From assembly GCA_029216955.1 (NCBI GenBank), contig JANAVB010015600.1:30618374-30682373 (forward strand): a DNA stretch of 64,000 nucleotides, read 5' to 3'. How positions within the stretch are numbered: the stretch's first letter is position 1; the number at the start of each line of letters is the position of its first letter. Below, in pieces: positions 41,075 through 51,445 of the stretch. The position numbers were made by a program, and so were the translations under genes. This stretch comes from Iris pallida. Lineage: Eukaryota; Streptophyta; Magnoliopsida; Asparagales; Iridaceae. The notes under the pieces were generated by a model, which saw nothing but the letters and a program-made list of their open reading frames with translations, made no database searches and had not been told where the DNA came from.

Positions 41075-41132
41075 GGTATGATTGTCTATCCTTCTCATCT
41101 GTTAGTTTCGCCTTTCAATTTCGAGAACAAAA

Positions 41133-41153
41133 TTTTTTTAAGGAGGGTAAATT
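41133..41153 (+). other. element A polypurine tract
   Basis: AAGGAGGGTAAATT directly before the 3' LTR TG at 41154, preceded by the conserved TTCGAGAACAAAATTTTT block seen in this gypsy group. Confidence 0.75.
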
Positions 41154-42600
41154 TGTCACTACCACATTTCTAGTTTGTGGGTATTTTTGTCATTTTTAAT
41201 TTATTTGAATTTAACATATAATTAATTAGAATTTAATATAATTATTGGATTGGTGTGATTTAAATATTATTTAATTGATTGCCATGTGATTGTGTTTAGT
41301 CCTAACCTAGATTGGACCTAACCTAGATTAGTCATAGCTAGTCTTAGTTAGCCATGGTTAGTAGTAGTGAGTATGGATTAGTCTTGGTTAAGTCATAACT
41401 AGTTAGAATAAACTAGGTTGCAACTTGATTAAAAGGAAACCTAGATTTTTGACCATTGAATAGATTAGATGGAATGAGAGCCTTAGATCTAAGTCCAAAA
41501 ACCCTAACCCTAACTCCTTGGCCGGCCTAGGGAATCCCCCACCCCCTATATAATCCCTCTCAAAATTTAGTTGCCTCTTTTCTTATTCATCCCTTCATTT
41601 TCTAGAGAGCAAGGTTTGTTCTTCATTTAATGCATCCTATTTTAATCAACATTAATCCATTTCCTTTTAAACTTCTTCTATGGTGACCTAAATTGTGTTC
41701 CCCTACTGTTCATGGAGACTATTGACAGATTTGAGACAATTTGGAGCCTTGAGCTAGCTAGTGGAGATCTCATTTTTGAAGTTTTCATTGAGGAAGAACA
41801 CCTATAGGTAACTTCCTATTCCCTCTATCAAATTTCGATTTCTTTGTATGAATACCAAGCCCTAGGTGTCCTCTAACTGTAGGAATAGGATTCGTGCCAT
41901 TTCGTGTCCCTTACGTGTCCGTATCGGGCACGTATCAGTGTAGGGTCGTGGGTGTTTGACGAAATGCCACAGAGGGCATTTCGATCATGTTTTAATATTG
42001 TGTTTGAATAGGAATACTCATTTTAGTGTCTCTTATGGGTTTCTAAGTGTCTGAGCTTGTTTTGTGTCATTTTGGAGTCACACTGGACTCGTAGACACGG
42101 CTGCGCCCACTGGACAGTTTTGTTCTGCTACCCGCAGGGCCGTGCGGCTGTTCTAGGACATGAGGACACATGTCCTTTGACACAGGCCTTAGGACAGTGT
42201 CTGACACGACACCCCCAAGACCACGTGTCTTTTGGTTTCGTGTCGAGTGAGGGATTCAACCCGTACTGGACACGCGCACCAATCGGCTGAACCAGTCGGG
42301 GTGCATTGAGTTCGTGTGGTGTTTGGACACATTGTGTCACATTTTTGGACACAATATTGGGTGTATATCACGAACACATGTTGAATGTTAATTACCAACC
42401 CTAACCCAATTGATTAGTTGTTATTTAATGGTTCGAATTAGGAAATAATCCAAATTTATGATACTATGATGCATCAGTGAACTGGTTCATTGTTCTTTAT
42501 TTTCCATTTACTTTTAATGTTAAATGCCATGTGTTTTAGCTATGTTTTAAATGTCTGAACATTAGATATCATGTTAGGATTTACTTTGCGTTAAGATTGA
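41154..42600 (+). mobile_element. element A 3' LTR, left part
   Basis: Matches the 5' LTR from 23340 on, including telobox and TATA box. It is cut at 42600 by the Tat element after TTAAGATTGA; the corresponding 5' LTR reads AAGATTGATGAAGG without a break. Confidence 0.95.
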
Positions 42601-43910
42601 TGTTTGCCATGAAATATAAAAGAGCAGAACAATTATCGGAGGACTGGAATTTTACTTCACATTACAAACTCGCTTGTACAAAGAAAGCCTAGGGACGAAA
42701 GCCTAGGTACAGCAGTCTAAGTACAATTGTTTATTTTAGATTCTGGAGGGTGACGATAGAGGCTCGGGAAAGCGACGGTCGCTCTATCTTACTCCTTGGA
42801 CGATCGGTATGCAGCTTTGGCTCCAGAAGATTGCTCGGCGTTGAAGAAATGCTCTCTTTGCTCTCTCTCTGCTTTTTCTCTCAAAGTATTCTGGTGCTCT
42901 CTCTCTGATCTCGAAAAGTACTCCTTTCTGTATGTATATGTGCGTATGTCTCCTGTTGCAAGGGAATGGCACCCTGCTATTTATAAGAATGGGGGGGGGA
43001 CCTCATTAGGGTTTACAATGATTATCCTTTAAATTGGCGGTGGTCTGTTGCTCGATCAATCTGGGCTATTAATCTTGAGTGTGATGAATCTGGGCCATTT
43101 AGTGTTAGATTACCTCAAATCCTATCAGTAATTAATGCTGATTGGAATAAATCTCCATGATGATGATCTGCTGATGTCTGCGAATCTGAATGAATAAATT
43201 TAATTCATTCTCCTGCCACGTGTCCCAGATTATTAGGATTTGACCCAATCTTTGATTGTAGCAAATCTGGGAAATTGATTGGCTTTATGACACGTGTTCT
43301 GGGAGTCACTGAGCCGCATAAGGATTGAGCCGTATAAGCCTGGCCACGTGTCAGGGCTGCCTGGGGAGTGGCCTCCGAGTCTTCGAACCACATGATAATC
43401 TGGACCATATAATGGGTAGTGAGCCGCATGGAGATGATCCCTGTGAGCCGCATAAGGCTGCCTCTGCTTGATCCGCATAGGGCTGTCTCGATCTGGGCCG
43501 CATAGGACAACTTCAGCCTGAGCCGCATAAGGGGGTCTTCGCTCGAGCCGCATATGGCTGTCCACGTGTCTAGGCTGCGTGGTGTTTTCTGGATCTCGGT
43601 GGGGTGTTGTGCCAGAGATTTTCTTTGATTTCCTAGGATTCTGTCATTATGACAGAGTCATAATTGCCTCTTTATGTCAGGCCTGTCGTTTCGTCAGAGT
43701 GGTTAGCCGTCCAAGCAATTAATGCAGTACAGTGCGGAGGGGAGAACTGTTTCCAAGCCACGTGTCTTCTCTTCTTGAGCCGCATGGAGATCACAGAGCC
43801 GCATGGACTCGTTTGAGCCGCATGGATCTTCTGAACCGCATGGACTATCTGAGCCGCATGGAGTTCCTTGGCCGCATGGATCTTTTTTTATTATTTTCCA
43901 TGCTTCTACA
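42601..43910 (-). mobile_element. Tat element 3' LTR
   Basis: 1,310 bp, TG...CA. It has GCCGCAT motifs at 43313-43553 and 43778-43877, a minus-strand TATA box (complement at 42977-42985), and CACGTGT (G-box-like) sites. A poly-G run GGGGGGGG at about 42993 is longer than in the other LTR. Confidence 0.95.
43313..43877 (+). repeat. GCCGCAT motifs in the Tat 3' LTR (two clusters)
   Basis: Cluster 1 (43313-43553) and cluster 2 (43778-43877) hold about eleven GAGCCGCATRR or close variants. The motif reads GCCGCAT on the plus strand, i.e. antisense to gag-pol. The same clusters occur in the 5' LTR at 59358-59598 and 59823-59903. Confidence 0.9.
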
Positions 43911-43954
43911 AGACCCCCTTCAAAGTTTTCAATTTGCAAAATTGAAATACTTTG
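43911..43954 (-). other. Tat polypurine tract and adjacent inverted repeat
   Basis: On the minus strand the tract reads CTTTGAAGGGGGTCT right before the LTR start. It overlaps an inverted repeat at 43921-43954: CAAAGTTTTCAATTT, a GC centre, then AAAATTGAAATACTTTG, a near-perfect stem of about 15 bp. Confidence 0.75.
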
Positions 43955-44265
43955 AATAAGAAGCATGGCCGTATGGAAGCTCTTTCTAGCCGCATAGATG
44001 TCTTAGCCGCATAGATGTCTCGGCCGCATGGAAGTTTTCAGCCGCATGGCCGTTTGAGCCGCATGAGTTCTTTGCCACGTGTGAAGGTCTTTAATTGCTT
44101 CCTAGTTCGTTTCAGTGCCGTCTTTAGAGGGGAATCCCAAGGGCCGATTCATTAATTGTTTTGGATTTTATGCCCTGGGTGAATCTTGGGAACTAAATTC
44201 GAGGAGTCGGTTTCGCCTTTTACGAGGCGGTTACTGGTCCACGTGTCCTCCTTCTCTCGTCTTCC
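43955..44265. repeat. Tat internal spacer with further GCCGCAT copies
   Basis: Six or so GCCGCAT(A/G) or GCCGTAT motifs at 43967-44064, then unique sequence leading to the promoter of the antisense gene. No open frame. Confidence 0.8.
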
Positions 44266-44273
44266 TATAAATA
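44266..44273 (+). promoter_or_regulatory. TATA box of the Tat antisense gene
   Basis: TATAAATA within CTTCCTATAAATAAGAGG, 92 bases before the ATG at 44365, followed by AGAGAGAAAG and a CT-rich leader typical of plant 5' UTRs. Confidence 0.65.
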
Positions 44274-44364
44274 AGAGGAGTTTGGAGAGAGAAAGGGCCT
44301 CTTTACTTTCTCTTTTTCTTTAAATTTTCCCTATCCCGATCGTCCTTTTCTTCTTCGATAACTA

Positions 44365-47300
44365 ATGGCTCCCAAGAAGACCGTGGCAGCAAAGGGCAAG
44401 AAGGCGACCTCTTCATCGATTGCAACGGCGAAAGGCAAAAAGACTACTTCTGCCTCAACTGCGGCCGTTCCTCCGCCGGTCGTCGTACCCGATGTTCATC
44501 CTGACGTTCATCCCCCCATTATTGGTAAGGACATTGTACGAGTTAAAGAACCCTAACTGTTATGGCTACGTCGCATATTCTATGCACGAGCTTTTGTGAG
44601 CTTCATGTTCGTCCTATGGCTAGGCTGCGAGCCGCATAAGAATAGCCATTATGTCCGCATACGTGCTTTGTCGACGAAGCCGCATAAGCAACGTTGAGCC
44701 GCATGGACTTTCTTTGAACGGAGCCGCATAAGCGTTCTTCTGCATCTTGAGCCGCATGAGGCTTCGTTAAGTTGGATCCGCATAAAGCTTCATTATATTG
44801 GAACCGCATAGATGTTTTCTTGAGCCGCATGAGGCTTTGGAAGCCTCCAATCATTTCTTTTTATCCATCTTTTTAACTTATCTTTCTCTGTCTTCTTTTC
44901 AGTAAATCTGCCGGTAAATGCTGCTGGAGAACTCCTGGTGGGTAGTGCCCAAGCTGCTCTGGGTTATAGGTACGACCATATTGTTCAGCATATGACGAAT
45001 CAGTTTCCGAGTGACGAACCTCCGGCTAGACTGAATGCCATTAAGAACCAGCCTTTTCATTTCCTTAACGCCATGATGAACTCCAAAAAATTCGAAAGGG
45101 AATATTTGAAGCCTGCGTTCTTTTTTGGAGACGCCTTGACTGTGGAGAACAGTCATGTTCTGGAGGTGTCGGAGAATTGGAGTTTGTTTTCTAACGGGAT
45201 AGCGATCCGCATCCCCCAAATGGAGCGACACTTCCCATTATCTTGGTTCAATATGCTTCAATTGGACCGAAAGATGGAAGAGACTTTAACCCCTACCCGA
45301 GGTGGGATGTTTGTGGGAAACATCCATTACAACAACAGTCTGAAGTCAGTGACTGCCGGCAAGGTGCACACCAGATGTTCTGTAACGGGATTGGTCCCAG
45401 GTACTTTCTTGAACGTGGCGGGCCCCAACTTCATATTTTCTACCGCCGATACTTTTATAAATCAACTTGCTCGGAAGGGCTCCTACCCCATTGGCCGGTT
45501 GATGCTCCCAAGTTGGATACATCCTATTTCCTCGTGGACCAATCTGTCTATATGGATCTTGCAGAAGTATGAGGCCTTTTTGTGTGAGATTGGCCTTTAC
45601 CATACTATTCGAGGCACCAGTCATGGCTTATCTATAAACAAGAAGTTGTTCATGTCTCTGCTAGAGATGTATAACTGCCGTACGGGAACCTTCTATACAC
45701 CTGTAGGGAAAATGGGGCTCGCGCTCCATGAAATGCACGCAGTCTCCAAGCTTCCTTGGGGGGATGAAGCTTTTGAAGCGTATACTCCCACTAATGAGGA
45801 ATTCGAAGATTTGGAAAGACGGTATCCCGGCTTCGTGGCTCTTTACTAAGAGATATTGTGCCACTATAGCACATGTCATCAGATAGCCCGAAAGGATAGC
45901 AACTCGGAAGGGAATGCTCCCTACACCAAGGACTGGGTGCACTATCTCTTCCCGGCGGATGCCTCAGGTCGAGTTACCTCTCGTCGTCCTCGATCCCGGG
46001 AGGCGGTTAAAGACTTGGTGTCGTCGGCTAAGAGGGTGGCCACCACCAGTGACAGATTCGTGAGTAAGACTGACTCTTTTGGTTACTTTTACCAGGTTAC
46101 CCAAGAGCTGTAAGAGAAGGCGCTTCTGGCGGGATTTTTGATGATATGGCTGCGAAATTGTGTAGTTTCTGGAGGGGCTGGTTCTATCGAGAGAATCAGT
46201 CGTAACTTCATCCTTCCAGCTGTGAAGTTAAGTTTTGCGAATCAGACTAGCTCTCCTCCCGGCCATGGTGTGCAGCATACATCGTGGCCTTCGCACCTTC
46301 ACATCTAAGGTCATCGCTCGCGATGTGACCAAGGATTTTGAACGGACTGAGTTGCCCTATCACTATTTGATGGGGTGGCTATTGATGCATTATCCGTCTT
46401 TGATAAGACCGGGCTCTGAAGACGGTGTAACTGATGATGACGCATTTATCTTCCGTTATTGTGATGAGCCTTGGGAGTATGAGACCATGCGGGCTTGCTG
46501 GATGGCATTGGCGAGGGCAGATATGTATCACATTTTCGTATTCGTCCCTCGCTTTACTGCTAAGGACATAGAGGCTGTACATCTTGACGGTATCGCGCCC
46601 CCTCAACTTCTGGACGGCCAGATGCTCCTGTGGCTGTGTAACATCCGTCCCGCACATCTGGTGTATCGTAACCGCAATACTATTTTTCTGGAGCCTTATC
46701 TGCCTAGCAGGTTTTCCCAGCAGTTTGGATACAACCAACTTTGTCTAGACAGCCCCAGCTCCTGTATGGGTTTTGAAGGTAGCCTTCTTGATGGTATCAG
46801 GGCTTGGCAATACTACGATACATTCCATACCCGTACCATTTTCTCGGTCCCTGCCATTAAGGCGTCAGTAGAGATCTTGTACATGGCGGCTTTGTATCAT
46901 GTCATGGCGAACAAACCCCCGGTCGGTTTTAACCCAGGTGTCAGTTTTATTGTTGGTATCGGCCTGGAGGAAGGATCTCAAGGGGCCAAGAAGAAAAAGA
47001 CTAGAGTCGAAGTGCCATATTTGGATTCCACTGCTGAAGATGATGAAGGCAACGAGCATGATGGAGATGATTCTATCCTTCCAATGGCAGACGTAGAGGT
47101 GGATCAGCCGCCTATTTTGTCAGATGAGATGTTGGGGAATCAGTCACCCGTTGCGCCTGGCCCTACTCCAAAACGTAGCAGGCAAGTTTCTCTTGTTGGC
47201 GGTATTTCTCGTTCTCGAAAGTTGGTTGCGACCAGACACCGTCAGCTAACTATAAGAGAAAGTGGAGAAGAAATTAACCCCGCGTCAGAGGTAACCAAGC

Positions 47301-48782
47301 CACTCCCGACCCTTCCTTCCTTCTTTTCTTTTAGCTTCGATTTTAATCATCTTCTTTCCTTCTTGTAGGTGTCAAGAGAAGAAGAAGAGTCTCAAGATGC
47401 CGAGATGGTAACCCAGGATGACGGGGGTTTTAATGAACCTGTCCCTGAAACTGATGAATTTTATCGAGATGACGTTGATCACGTCGTACTTCCCTCCGGG
47501 GTGGCTGGGATAGAAGAACCTGCTGAATCTAACTCGGGTAAGGAGGTCATGTCAGCTACGCACGAGCTGCAGCCTCCATGTTCCTCTCATGGTAAGATAA
47601 GCTGGATCTTATCCTGCGAGGAGGCCTATCTGCTCTATCATCACATCCTTCAGGTCACGTCGACTGACCATTGTTCTGGGCATACAGGTCCGGCCTCTCC
47701 GGTGCTGAGGATGGACACTATTGAGACGAACTATATCGAAGGGGCACCGGTGGAGAGGAGTGTACTTCCTCCTCTTCCGGCTCGTCTTGAGGGGCCTTTT
47801 GTGGGCTCGAGTTCAAAAAATCGGGTGATGGGACGGCCAGGGCAGGGGATGATGGTCCTTTCATCCTCTTCTACTTGGGTGGCTCCGAGGGTCGACCTCT
47901 TTGCCCTACCGAGTATCCAGGCTCTTCGGGTGGCGGAGGAAGAGTTATCCGTTATCCGTGCGTCGTTCCGCTCGGATTCCATCCCCCCTGGTGGCAAGTT
48001 CTAGCATCACTCCTCCGATATTGCCAGCTACGCTTCCTCTGACGCCGTCCTCTACAGAGGTCTTGGATGACGCGTTACAGGACGTAGTTGCCAGCTTTCA
48101 CCGTCATTTGAGGAGGGGAATAATGGCTACTGTAGAAAGAGGAACCTCTTTCGTCTTGTTCCGACAATGCGCCCAGGGTCAAATTGATATCCTTAAGACG
48201 CTTCTTGGTGGTGCGGGGCTGGCGGCACTCCTGGAGGCAAAGTTATTGGAGACTGAGCAGCTGGTGACCCAGCTGCAGGTGCTGCGACAGGCTGATTTGT
48301 CTGCTGTTATAGATCGGGAGCGTGGTTCTCTCATTGCTACTATAGAGAAGACAAGGGCTGCTCGGGATAAAACTAGGCCGACCGTACTGAAGGGCCTTCG
48401 CGATCTGTCTAATCGATATGATCAATTGAGCCACGCGGGCGAAGATGTCATGGCTCGGGAAGCGGCTGCCTCCCGTGGGATTACTGACACGCGAGAGCAG
48501 ATCCTTGAGCTTCAGAGGAAGCTAACTTTCTTGGAGTCTGAACTTGAGGCTGCCCGTATTGATAAGGAGCTGATTATTCAGGAGGCTGACAGAGTCAATC
48601 GGGCTTCGACTGACCTGGAAGTTGCTCTGAAGAAATTGGAAGATGACTGGCAGGCGCTCATGGGCCTGGATGATGAAGAGCGGTTATCTCGGGAGGCTGA
48701 GTGTCGAGTTAAACAGCGACTCGAACAGGAGGCCGTCCTAGTAAAGAATCGTCTTTTGGAATTGTGTAATACTGAGCTATAG
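44365..48782 (+). pseudogene. Tat antisense extra gene (aORF), plant-mobile-domain-like, spliced
   Basis: Exon 1 (44365-44524) gives a basic Lys/Ala/Ser-rich N-terminus. A GT-AG intron at 44525-44902 leads in phase to exon 2 (PVNAAGELLVGSAQAALGY). The region around 45600-45840 (YTPVGKMGLALHEMHAVSKLPWG) resembles the plant mobile domain of Tat aORFs. TAA at 45847 and 46111 and a frame change between 46111 and 46265 follow. Then 46265-47288 (YHYLMGWLLMHYP, VYRNRNTIFLEPYLPSRF), ending in a basic KKKKTR stretch and acidic tail. Introns fit about 47289-47367 and 47591-47687. A one-base shift near 47990 precedes a long coiled coil (to 48782). The role in the element life cycle is unknown; transfer from a DNA transposon gene has been proposed for such domains. 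Confidence 0.75.
44525..44902 (+). other. first intron of the Tat antisense gene, filled with GCCGCAT motifs
   Basis: Donor GGTAAGG and acceptor CTTCTTTTCAG are strong plant sites and splicing keeps the frame (phase 1). About ten (G/A)(C/A)CGCATAA or GCCGCATGA motifs lie at 44631-44830. Confidence 0.8.
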
Positions 48783-48878
48783 TCGGCCTTCTCTCCTTTT
48801 GTTTCCTTTCTTTTCTTTTCCCCCTTTTTTTTGAGAGGGACGTGGTCCCAAAACATGTAATGCTTTTTTCTTCCTTCA

Positions 48879-48884
48879 AATAAA
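48879..48884 (+). terminator. poly(A) signal of the Tat antisense gene
   Basis: AATAAA about 100 bases after the stop at 48780-48782, with T-rich sequence upstream (CCCTTTTTTTTG). Usual placing for a plant transcript end. Confidence 0.55.
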
Positions 48885-48899
48885 GAGTACTTTCCATTC

Positions 48900-49220
48900 T
48901 ATCCTTTATTCGTATTTCTTGTTGTGCCTGTGATATGATGGTGGTGTTTGCCCCGCACGGGGGACTTATTTGTGGACTCGTCATCCATGGCATACCTTGG
49001 TTTTAGGTACGGATAACAAGTTTGGTTAGGATACCTGGATCAGCCATGGCAAAGTGGTCATGGGTGCTCTCGGTATCGGGAAAAAGAATGCCGTAGAGCA
49101 GCTGGAATCCCGGGGCATGATGAGATAGTGGGCTTATGTTAAGAAACTTATGGACCTATTATCCTTGGCGTACCCTGGCTTAGGATACGGATAATAAGAT
49201 GAAATGGAACCAACATATTT
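48900..49220. other. Tat internal spacer
   Basis: No gene. GGTACGGATAACAAG-like segments recur (about 49005, 49185 and 49375), showing that the repeat zone to the right starts here in diverged form. Confidence 0.6.
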
Positions 49221-49622
49221 GCTCAGAGGTTATGAGGACATGGCAAGCATGAGGGTTTTATCGTGGAACCTTCCTACTCAGAGGTAATGAGGACATGGCA
49301 GGAGTGAATTCACGGAGGATATTTGTGGTCAACAGAAGACATTTGTGGACCTATTATCCTTGTCATACTCCGGTTGTGGGTACAGATAATAGGTTGAAAG
49401 GGAATCGACATACTTACTCAGAGGTAATGAGGACATAGCAAGTATGGAGGTTTCTTCTACGGAGCCTTCCCACTCAGAGGTAATGAGGACATGGCAGGAG
49501 TGGGCTCAATAAAGAGGGGGTACATAGAATGACTCAGAGGTAATGAGGACATGGAAGTTCTATGCAGGGGGTGATTTATTTTTGGCGGAAGTAAAACGAC
49601 TCAGAGGTAATGAGGACATGGC
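49221..49622. repeat. interspersed 23-bp repeat ACTCAGAGGTAATGAGGACA
   Basis: Six copies of ACTCAGAGGTAATGAGGACA plus TGG, near 49221, 49276, 49416, 49471, 49531 and 49599, spaced 55-140 bases apart with unrelated spacers between. The first and third copies carry single changes. Confidence 0.88.
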
Positions 49623-49705
49623 CGTTTTGGAAATTTGTGGATCAGTTACCCTTTTTGTGCACTGGAAGTGCGGGTAGTGGATCATGAGGGAGGATCTCTT
49701 CCAGG

Positions 49706-50020
49706 AAGAAAGTTCAGAGGTATGATCATACATGACTTACTATCTGAAAGAGTGACCGGGATGTGAGTTCAGAGGCACCAGCGGGTACATGACTCGACAT
49801 TGTGAAAGTGTGAGTTCAGTGGTACCAGCAGGTACATGACTCGATAATCTGGGATGTTGTGGATGTGAGTTCAGCGGCATGAGAGGGTACATGACTCGAA
49901 AATTTGGAGAATGATGAGTATGAGTTCAGCGGTACCAGCGGGCACATGACTCAAAAATTTGGAAAATTATGGGGTGAGTTCAGCGATACCAGCGGGCACA
50001 TGACTCACTAATCTGGAGAA
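49706..50020. repeat. about 55-bp tandem repeat (GTGAGTTCAGCGGTACCAGC)
   Basis: Six units with the core GAGTTCAGCGGTACCAGCGG and ACATGACTCGA, at roughly 49710, 49758, 49812, 49867, 49921 and 49975, increasingly regular toward the right. Lies between the antisense gene and the end of pol, so both converging transcripts would read into it. Confidence 0.88.
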
Positions 50021-50026
50021 TGTCGT

Positions 50027-51445
50027 TTAGACATAATATTTCTTCAGGAACTTGCCGTTGACGGGCAACATGAGCAAATCCTCGTTTTGCTTGGCGAGGC
50101 GGTAAGCACCGTTGGAGAATACGGCTTCGATGATAAATGGACCTTCCTATTTTGGCTGGAACTTGCCGGCGGTCTTGTGAGTCATGACCATCGGCCTCCG
50201 GACTGCCAGAACAAGATCGCCCACTTAGAATATTCTGATTTTAACCTTCTTGTTGAAGGCTCCAGAGATGCGTGCTTGGTATAGTTCGATTCTTTGCTGA
50301 GCTAGGAGGCGCTTTTCATCTAAGGCCTCCAACTCTTGTAGTCGGCATCGGTAGTTATCATCCGTCATCAATTGATGAGTGAGGGCGACGCGGAGTGAGG
50401 GTATTTGAGTCTCTAATGGAAAAACTGCTTCACTCCTGTACACCAGGGAGAATGGTGTGTTCCCGATAGCTGTTCGGACTGTAGTACGGTACACCCATAA
50501 ACATTCACCGAGCTTCTCGTTCCAGTCACGTTTGTTGGAAGAGAGAAACTTCTTGAGGAGTTTGATAATTGTTTTGTTGAATGCCTCTGCCAACCCGTTC
50601 GCTGCAGGGTTGTATGGTGTCGAAGCAATATTCTGGATGCGATGTTTGTCGCAGAACCGATAAAAAGCGTGGCTTGCAAACTCTGGACCATTATCGTGGA
50701 TGATCCTTCGGGGCAGTCCAAAGCGATAGAGGATATGATGTTTGAGGAAGCTGATCACGTTTGAGGTTTTGACTTCTGCAAGTGGCACAGCTTCTGCCCA
50801 TTTGGAGAAGTAGTCCGTGATCGCAAGTATGAAGCGATGTCCACGGGAGTAAGGTGGAGTAATTGGACCGATGATGTCCATTCCCCATGCTTCGAAGGGC
50901 CAGGATGCCACTGTTGGATGTAGAAATTCAGATGGCTGGTGAATGAAATCTGCGTGGACTTGGCAGGCTTAGTATTTTCTCGCATAGTCTATCGCATCTG
51001 CCACCATCGTGGGCCAGTAGTAGCCCATTCGGCGGAGACGGTCTTGCAATTTAGGACCAGGCTGATGGGCCCCGCAGACACCGTCATGAGCTTCTCGCAC
51101 GGCTTCTTTGGCTTCTGCGTTCGACAGACACCGAAGCAATACTCCGTCATAGGATCGGCGATGTAGCATTTTCGTCTCTGTATCGTAGAAGAATCTGAGG
51201 GAACGCCGTTTGATGGAGGTGGCTTCCTTTGTGTTCTCGGACAGGATGTCGTAGACGACGAAGTCGATGAATGGTTGTCTCCAATCGGGGGCATCATCGA
51301 TCATTTGGGCGGAATAACTCGCTACGAATTGCACGTTGTTCTTGGGGCAGACCAGTTCGTGGCCTATCACATCTACTAATTGATGAGTATGATTTGGCAC
51401 TGCTAGAGAAGCGGCCAGACCTGCCAAGGCATCGGCTTCGATATT
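50027..51445 (-). pseudogene. pol: Tat integrase
   Basis: The minus-strand frame continues from RNase H. A zinc-binding region (51427-50970) has its first CxxC Cys as Tyr next to a TAA at 50969-50971. The core has WGMDIIGPI, HDNGPEFAS and NGLAEAFNKT, the intact catalytic Asp, Asp, Glu. TAA at 50225-50227 and TAG at 50147-50149 break the C-terminal VGDLVLAVRRP region; the frame ends with TAA at 50027-50029. The two broken codons fit Gln and Trp codons of relatives changed by C-to-T and G-to-A. No chromodomain. Confidence 0.93.
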
